Source of the DNA: Campylobacterota bacterium
Lineage (GTDB): Bacteria; Campylobacterota; Campylobacteria; Campylobacterales; Sulfurospirillaceae
Assembly (NCBI GenBank): GCA_009930355.1
Contig: RZYK01000017.1
Location: 1 to 19,998 of the forward strand
Direction: 5' to 3'
Length of the DNA: 19,998 nucleotides
Shown here: piece by piece, positions 15,375 to 19,998 of the stretch
How positions within the stretch are numbered: the stretch's first letter is position 1
How the letters are laid out: each line of letters opens with the position of its first letter
Made by a program: the position numbers and the translations under genes
Notes under the pieces: generated by a model
The model's input: the letters and a program-made list of their open reading frames with translations, nothing else
The model's database searches: none
Told to the model about the DNA's origin: nothing

Positions 15375-16630
15375 TAGGATACCTCTAGTAATTGAGAGAG
15401 AACTTTTTTCCACATAGCACAATCATCTTCTATCAACTTTAGAGCAAAAGCTCTACTTTGTCTACTTTTTTGCAACAACGTTTCCGCATCATAACATAGC
15501 AACGTTTGTAAAACTTCTTCAATAGTATCTATATTCGCATTGACAATAGGGCACTCTTTAAAAAGAGCATTATAATAGATAGGATCAAGATAACAATAAA
15601 AAGCATTTAAACTTTTATCCATATTCGTTATCACAATTTTTCCCGCTAAAAGTGCTTCTATTGAAGCATAAGAGACAAATCCATCAATAAGATTATCAAT
15701 AAAAATATGACACTGCGCCAATGCATCAAGCGCAACCCTACGAGGAACATTTTCTAAAATATCACACTGTATAGGAGCATGTAATTTCTCAAAGATTGAT
15801 GCAATATGATGTGAACCTTTACGAATACCGTGATTGGCAAAGTGCAAAATCTTACGAGATGGCATATCCAATGAAAAACTATAGGGATGCTCATCACCAT
15901 TTAAAACATGTCCAAACAACATAACAATATCAGCCCTTGGAATATAGCGCATATAATCAATAGGGCTCAAGACTAAATGAGCATATTTACACCACCAATA
16001 TACCCTTTCTTCTCGTTTAAAATCCTCTTGAAAATACGCTTTTTCATAAACCATATGACCATATTTTTGATACAAGTTGGTATTTTTTCTCAAATCCCAC
16101 ACATCGCCACCATAGGGGATTAAAGCGATTTTTTTTTGAAACATCTGGTAAATAATAGGTTCTAATCTCCAATAGAATAAGGTACGATTTAAAAATCCTC
16201 CATCAAAATAGAGAAAGAAAATTTGGAAATGTTCTAATGCCCACAAAAATGCCCAATATTTTCCTAATAAAAGAGGATACTTTTTTGCGATCCATCGAGG
16301 AGCAATATTTTCAATTGTTAAAACCGTTTCATTGGCAACATGCATATTTGTATTTTTAAATGAAAAGTAGGTAATGTCAAACTCTTTATCTAGAATAGAT
16401 TTGACCGTTTTTAATGACACAATTGAACTCGTACCAAAAAGTATTTTTTTCTTTGAGTCCTTTACCAAAGAACGTATCCCTACAATAAAAAGCCCAAACA
16501 CAAAAAAGGGGAGAATAATAATTTCAACAAATAACCCTTTTAATACATATTGTAATTCACTTGCCCAATGTTGTGGAGACTTACATGAAGCATTGGTAAA
16601 AATCCATCCTTTATCACCCATATAGCGCAT
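15374..16630 (-). CDS. putative membrane-anchored GT-B glycosyltransferase
   Basis: A 418-residue protein. Residues about 33-52 form one strongly hydrophobic segment (FVEIIILPFFVFGLFIVG) that looks like a single membrane anchor. A Rossmann-like half follows (KKILFGTSS, then IALIPYGGDVWDLR). The C-terminal half resembles a GT4 donor domain: ILHFANHGIRKGSHHI, then CHIFIDNLIDGFVSYASIEALLAGKIVIT, though the usual E-G-x-P core is degenerate. The ATG has GGAG six bases upstream, three bases after the preceding gene's stop. It is joined to amidotransferase 3 by a one-base overlap. I call it a glycosyltransferase from fold-level resemblance only; the activity is less certain than for the two clear GT4 genes. 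Confidence 0.65.
   Translation of the reverse strand: MRYMGDKGWIFTNASCKSPQHWASELQYVLKGLFVEIIILPFFVFGLFIVGIRSLVKDSKKKILFGTSSIVSLKTVKSILDKEFDITYFSFKNTNMHVANETVLTIENIAPRWIAKKYPLLLGKYWAFLWALEHFQIFFLYFDGGFLNRTLFYWRLEPIIYQMFQKKIALIPYGGDVWDLRKNTNLYQKYGHMVYEKAYFQEDFKREERVYWWCKYAHLVLSPIDYMRYIPRADIVMLFGHVLNGDEHPYSFSLDMPSRKILHFANHGIRKGSHHIASIFEKLHAPIQCDILENVPRRVALDALAQCHIFIDNLIDGFVSYASIEALLAGKIVITNMDKSLNAFYCYLDPIYYNALFKECPIVNANIDTIEEVLQTLLCYDAETLLQKSRQSRAFALKLIEDDCAMWKKVLSQLLEVS
15382..15386 (-). promoter_or_regulatory. Shine-Dalgarno fixing the GTG start of amidotransferase 3
   Basis: Minus-strand AGAGG is seven bases before GTG at 15374-15372 and lies in the last codons of the upstream gene. The codon after GTG is the catalytic cysteine. 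Confidence 0.7.
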
Positions 16631-16633
16631 TCT

Positions 16634-18694
16634 TTACTCCATACACCGAACAATATTTTGCATACATGTATCACTCATATTATTGTAAAATTCGGCTTGT
16701 TGTTGATTGAGAATATGGTACATACGGTACAGTTCCCTATTCTCAATAAAGTTAAACGTCCTCTGAATGTATTCTTTAATAGAAAATGCGTAACGATGCA
16801 ATCCTAGCATTTCACCGTACGGATAGAGACAATTTTCATCGTATCCGTAGAACTCTAAGAATTGCTTAATCTGTATATTTGTTGTGAGTTGTTCTTGTGC
16901 TGTCTCAACATAATGAGGATCATCAATGCGTTGTACATAAACACCTCCTTTTGAATAAAATTCTTGTAGTGCCTCTCCTCCGCCTAAAGGAAAAGTGTCC
17001 ATCCACAAATCAATCATATAACCATAAATATGTGGGTCAACGAATCCTGGCATATAAAAACGGTCCGAAATACCCAATGCCTCTACTTTTGCTCTAATAC
17101 TATTTATGTCTCCACTTCCTGCTGCAATATAAATCGTCTGAGGAAAGCGTTTCATCACCGTTGCAACAGCTTCTAAGTAATCATCATTATCGACTTTCAC
17201 CAAACGTCCAATCGTACCCAAAACAAAGGCATCGTGAGGATACTTTGCCCGTTCTTTTTGAATAATACTCTCTTTGTATGGTGGTCTATAATATTTCTCA
17301 GCCAACATTGGTACTTTAAAATACACTGTCTCATAAGGATAGTGGTATAAACCAATGTGAGTGATTCGCTTATCAATGCCTTTTACATCATACTCAAAAT
17401 TTCCATGACTCCAAAATATCTGCTTCGCACAACTTCTTGAGCTCAATAAAAAACTCGCAATGGGCGTGTTATTGTTTGCCACAATCATGGTGTCAATTTC
17501 ATTTTTTTGCATATCATTACGTATCGCTAAAGCCCGTGTTAAATGGCTTTGAAAATTATTTGCGAGGTTGAGACTCTCAAACGCAACACATCTTACATCA
17601 AAGCCCAAATTTCGGATACTTTCAATGCATTTTTTATCGTCTAAACTTTTTTCAATGATTGCCATCGAATAAACAACTAATTCGTATTTTTCCTTAAAAT
17701 CTTTATCCTCCGCCAATGCGCTAAGAAGCGAAAACTCGACCTTAAAAGGAGAATTCTCCACAATTCTATCTTTTACGAGTGCGATTTTCTTCTTTACATG
17801 TAAAGATGTTTTAGGCAAAGAAAGCTTCTGTTCTTCCGCCCATTTGGCATAAAAAGCACTTGCCTCTTCTTCGATTTCAATGTTAAATGCTTTCATCTCT
17901 TCTTGCGTTTGAATACGATTGGTGACAAGATGACTGATGAGAAAATGCAAACTCATCATCTCTTCAATCATCCCATGTTCTTTACATGTAAAGAATAATC
18001 GCTTTAAAGCTGGGTACAAAACATCTCTCCAACAAGGATGATTTTCAAACCCCTTGATTTGCCAAAAAAAGCCGAGTATCCATGTACCAATGCCCATACG
18101 AGTTGCAGAGCTTGCTTTTAAAAAACGCTCTACCTCCAACGAGTCTGCTAAGCCTTGAATCACCCATTCTACAGGGATTTCAAACGATTCACAAAAACTT
18201 CTGAGTGCTTTGGCATTGGCATCCATGAGATGATAACTTTTCCCATCAAACCACAGGTGCTCCCCCATAAACCACGACAGACACTTCACACCCTCACCAT
18301 TTGCCATTTTTAAAACAAACAAAAGATGCGCAAAGATAAAACGCTCTTTTTGAGTGACATCATACGTCGCATAACTCTGCTCAAGTAAGGCTATAAAGGA
18401 GCTTAATGTTGCATCCTGCGCCAAGGGCGTTTGAGAAAATAAAAACCACAGATTAATATAATTATTCTCTAAAAGGTGACCCTCTTTAAGATACCCATAC
18501 AACCGAACACGTAAGGCTTGCAAAAGATTTATCACATGTTCATGGGAGCATTGCAATGTTCCGCTCACGCTTGAACGCTTATAAAGCTCAGGCATATTGG
18601 AGCGTAAAACACCTTCAAATGTCTCAAAATCCAAGGGATGAGAGAGCACTTCAGCAAGTTTTGCAACATACGCATCATCTATCATCACATTCAT
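16634..18694 (-). CDS. large GT-B glycosyltransferase with unrecognised N-terminal half
   Basis: A 686-residue protein. About the first 320 residues are rich in Leu, Phe and helix-forming residues with no motif I recognise; they may be a repeat-like helical scaffold that binds the protein acceptor. From about 325 a GT-B enzyme begins (KKIALVKDRIVENSPF), with IFWSHGNFEYDVKG at the domain interface, FVLGTIGRLVKVDNDDY opening the donor domain, IYIAAGSGD, and DTFPLGGGEALQEF as the donor-binding segment, reminiscent of GT41/O-GlcNAc transferase-like and flagellin glycosylation proteins. Its start overlaps the Maf stop by four bases (ATGA), so it is made together with Maf. I infer cytosolic glycosylation of flagellin. 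Two TTACATGTAA palindromes lie inside. Confidence 0.75.
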   Translation of the reverse strand: MNVMIDDAYVAKLAEVLSHPLDFETFEGVLRSNMPELYKRSSVSGTLQCSHEHVINLLQALRVRLYGYLKEGHLLENNYINLWFLFSQTPLAQDATLSSFIALLEQSYATYDVTQKERFIFAHLLFVLKMANGEGVKCLSWFMGEHLWFDGKSYHLMDANAKALRSFCESFEIPVEWVIQGLADSLEVERFLKASSATRMGIGTWILGFFWQIKGFENHPCWRDVLYPALKRLFFTCKEHGMIEEMMSLHFLISHLVTNRIQTQEEMKAFNIEIEEEASAFYAKWAEEQKLSLPKTSLHVKKKIALVKDRIVENSPFKVEFSLLSALAEDKDFKEKYELVVYSMAIIEKSLDDKKCIESIRNLGFDVRCVAFESLNLANNFQSHLTRALAIRNDMQKNEIDTMIVANNNTPIASFLLSSRSCAKQIFWSHGNFEYDVKGIDKRITHIGLYHYPYETVYFKVPMLAEKYYRPPYKESIIQKERAKYPHDAFVLGTIGRLVKVDNDDYLEAVATVMKRFPQTIYIAAGSGDINSIRAKVEALGISDRFYMPGFVDPHIYGYMIDLWMDTFPLGGGEALQEFYSKGGVYVQRIDDPHYVETAQEQLTTNIQIKQFLEFYGYDENCLYPYGEMLGLHRYAFSIKEYIQRTFNFIENRELYRMYHILNQQQAEFYNNMSDTCMQNIVRCME
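17794..17803. repeat. TTACATGTAA palindrome, copy 7
   Basis: Perfect copy, extending to a 14-base palindrome CTTTACATGTAAAG at 17792-17805, in the 686-residue glycosyltransferase, read as Leu-His-Val-Lys. Confidence 0.87.
17982..17991. repeat. TTACATGTAA palindrome, copy 8
   Basis: Perfect copy, extending to CTTTACATGTAAAG at 17980-17993, in the same gene as copy 7 but in the other frame, Phe-Thr-Cys-Lys. Confidence 0.87.
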
Positions 18695-19998
18695 GCCTTT
18701 ACCTCAGATGTACGACTATAGTGGCTCCCCTTACGCTTCATCGCCACCTGAATCGCATCAATGCACCCCGCAAGCGCAAAGAGCCACCCTTTATGCGCTT
18801 GTATCCACAACGTAAGCTTTTCATAGCGTTCCGCATCATTACATGTAAAACGCACTTCAATGCGGGCAAGTTCCATCTCTTGTACCAAAAGCATCGACTG
18901 TCCCACATGCCAAATCAACCGCTCAAAATGCTCCTCTTTTATCTGCTGACGAAACGCCAATATCTCTGCTTCAAGCGCTTCTAACTGTTCAAGCGTCACA
19001 TTTTCGCTTGCTTCTAGGGCTTCACACAGCGCTGCGGTTTTTAAAAAAAGTGCTTCTGTGATTGCTCTTTGCTCTGCTAAAAAAGTGCTTATTCCCTCCA
19101 CATGACGTGCCACGTCCTCTTGCACACGCTTCAACTCAGCCCCACACAAAGGACTTAATGCGATGCTTTTTTTTACTTTGCATGTATCAACTGTTGCCAT
19201 CACCTCAGCAAACGTACGCTCCATCGCTCCAAAAATACGAGCACCGCCCTCAGTAGCATTGATGATTTGCATCTTATCTTTGGTCTGGGCAATATCTTTC
19301 TCAAAAAAAGCTCGAAACCAATTCCACACCGCTGTGGTCTTTATAACACCACCCCCACCGTAACGCTCGACATAGCCATCGCCTGCTTTATGTTTCACCT
19401 CATCTTCGCCAAAAACATGCCCCACTGAGTGACTTTTGCCCTCATCGCTGTACGCCAAATCTTGTCCGATAAGCACGCAGGTTTTAAACCCACTGTGGTA
19501 AATGAGCTCATACGCCTTATTTGCCGCACTCATGCCAATGCCCACATAACCCCACGCAGGCGCACCTGTCTCCATCATGTAACCAAAAGGGCGCATATTC
19601 ATCTGCATCACCCCAGCTTTTATGCTTCCCACGACTTCGGGATGTTGCAAAGAACTGAGTGAAAAAACAACGCCTTCAAACGCCTCTTTGGGTGTCTCTT
19701 TGAAAAAGCGCCCCGTTAAAGGAATACGCTCCATCGAAACCACCACATCGGGCTTAATCCCATAGCGTGTTAAGACAGGAAAACTCGCATCTACCGCAAA
19801 AATGCTCACATAAGGTGCCATCTGTTTCAAAAGCGGTAATTGCTTTGCCAAAGAAGGACCTGTGGAGACTAAGACGGCAACTTCGGTTATTTTGGCTTGT
19901 TTAAAAAACTGAAGCAAAGGAGGAGTTTTAAGCATCAAAGATAGATTCATAAAATGGTGTTCTACTCCCACAAGTGCGTCGTGCATATCATTGCCAGC
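18691..19998 (-). CDS. Maf-type motility-associated flagellin glycosyltransferase (5' end outside window)
   Basis: The frame stays open to the window edge, so only the last 435 residues are seen; an internal Met at 19986 is unlikely to be the start because the upstream codons (AGND) join smoothly to family sequence. The central DUF115/MAF_flag10 domain shows AVLVSTGPSLAKQLPLL, FAVDASFPVLTRYGIKPDVVVS, and CVLIGQDLAYSDEGKSHS. A C-terminal helical part (about 300-400) with many Glu and Leu residues follows. Maf proteins transfer nonulosonic acids (pseudaminic or legionaminic acid) to Ser/Thr of flagellin in the cytoplasm and are needed for filament assembly in Campylobacter, Helicobacter and Aeromonas. 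The gene is noticeably richer in G+C than the middle of the window. It leads the cluster and gives the best clue to its role. Confidence 0.92.
   Translation of the reverse strand, partial: AGNDMHDALVGVEHHFMNLSLMLKTPPLLQFFKQAKITEVAVLVSTGPSLAKQLPLLKQMAPYVSIFAVDASFPVLTRYGIKPDVVVSMERIPLTGRFFKETPKEAFEGVVFSLSSLQHPEVVGSIKAGVMQMNMRPFGYMMETGAPAWGYVGIGMSAANKAYELIYHSGFKTCVLIGQDLAYSDEGKSHSVGHVFGEDEVKHKAGDGYVERYGGGGVIKTTAVWNWFRAFFEKDIAQTKDKMQIINATEGGARIFGAMERTFAEVMATVDTCKVKKSIALSPLCGAELKRVQEDVARHVEGISTFLAEQRAITEALFLKTAALCEALEASENVTLEQLEALEAEILAFRQQIKEEHFERLIWHVGQSMLLVQEMELARIEVRFTCNDAERYEKLTLWIQAHKGWLFALAGCIDAIQVAMKRKGSHYSRTSEVKA
18839..18848. repeat. TTACATGTAA palindrome, copy 9
   Basis: Perfect copy in the C-terminal helical part of the Maf gene, read as Phe-Thr-Cys-Asn. 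Confidence 0.85.

Noticed and set aside
15375..15422. N-terminal extension of amidotransferase 3
   Set aside because: Same reasoning; the GTG at 15374 places Cys at position 2 and makes a one-base junction with the upstream stop.
16662..16671. ATACATGTAT as another copy of the repeat
   Set aside because: It is a palindrome with the same ACATGT core but differs at both ends of the 10-base word; not counted.
18556..18984. 142-residue plus-strand open frame
   Set aside because: It lies across the junction of two well-supported minus-strand genes and its translation has no recognisable fold or motif.

Overview
All 17 protein genes in this window lie on the minus strand and are packed almost end to end, so the biological order runs from position 19998 down to 1. 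The 5'-most gene on the right edge is a Maf-type (DUF115) flagellin glycosyltransferase. Behind it come a series of soluble glycosyltransferases, methyltransferases, glutamine-dependent asparagine synthase-like amidotransferases, a nucleotide-sugar dehydratase/epimerase, two radical SAM proteins and an acetyltransferase. No tRNA, rRNA, insertion sequence or CRISPR array was seen. The style of the proteins, the Maf gene and the base composition suggest a motile member of the Campylobacterota (Sulfurospirillum-like); this is an inference from family knowledge, not a database match.

Layout in order of transcription: Maf (18691-19998, 5' end outside the window); a 686-residue GT-B protein with a long unrecognised N-terminal half (16634-18694); a membrane-anchored putative glycosyltransferase (15374-16630); amidotransferase 3 (13626-15374); radical SAM (12644-13648); GNAT acetyltransferase (12214-12657); radical SAM (11228-12211); NAD-dependent sugar dehydratase/epimerase (10190-11227); methyltransferase (9321-10190); amidotransferase 2 (7492-9333); GT4 glycosyltransferase (6389-7495); the only noticeable gap (6264-6388); zinc-ribbon methyltransferase (5313-6263); methyltransferase (4571-5329); GT4 glycosyltransferase (3417-4574); amidotransferase 1 (1642-3432); O-methyltransferase (938-1633); DUF354 protein (1-951, 3' end outside the window).

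The simplest reading is a flagellin glycosylation island. Maf would put the first sugar on flagellin in the cytoplasm, the other glycosyltransferases would extend or branch it, and the amidotransferases (probably acting on sugar carboxylates rather than aspartate), four methyltransferases, GNAT and radical SAM enzymes would decorate it. No flippase, polymerase or ABC transporter is present here, which fits glycan assembly on a cytosolic protein better than capsule or O-antigen export, though such genes could lie outside the window.

Two signals go beyond the gene list. First, the 10-base palindrome TTACATGTAA occurs nine times, all inside coding sequence and in two different reading frames, where fewer than one copy would be expected by chance. 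Second, each of the three amidotransferase genes overlaps a glycosyltransferase gene at its start or end, giving three glycosyltransferase-amidotransferase modules. Several gene starts were moved inward from the longest open frame because a Shine-Dalgarno sequence, a tight gene junction or the catalytic N-terminal cysteine fixes them.
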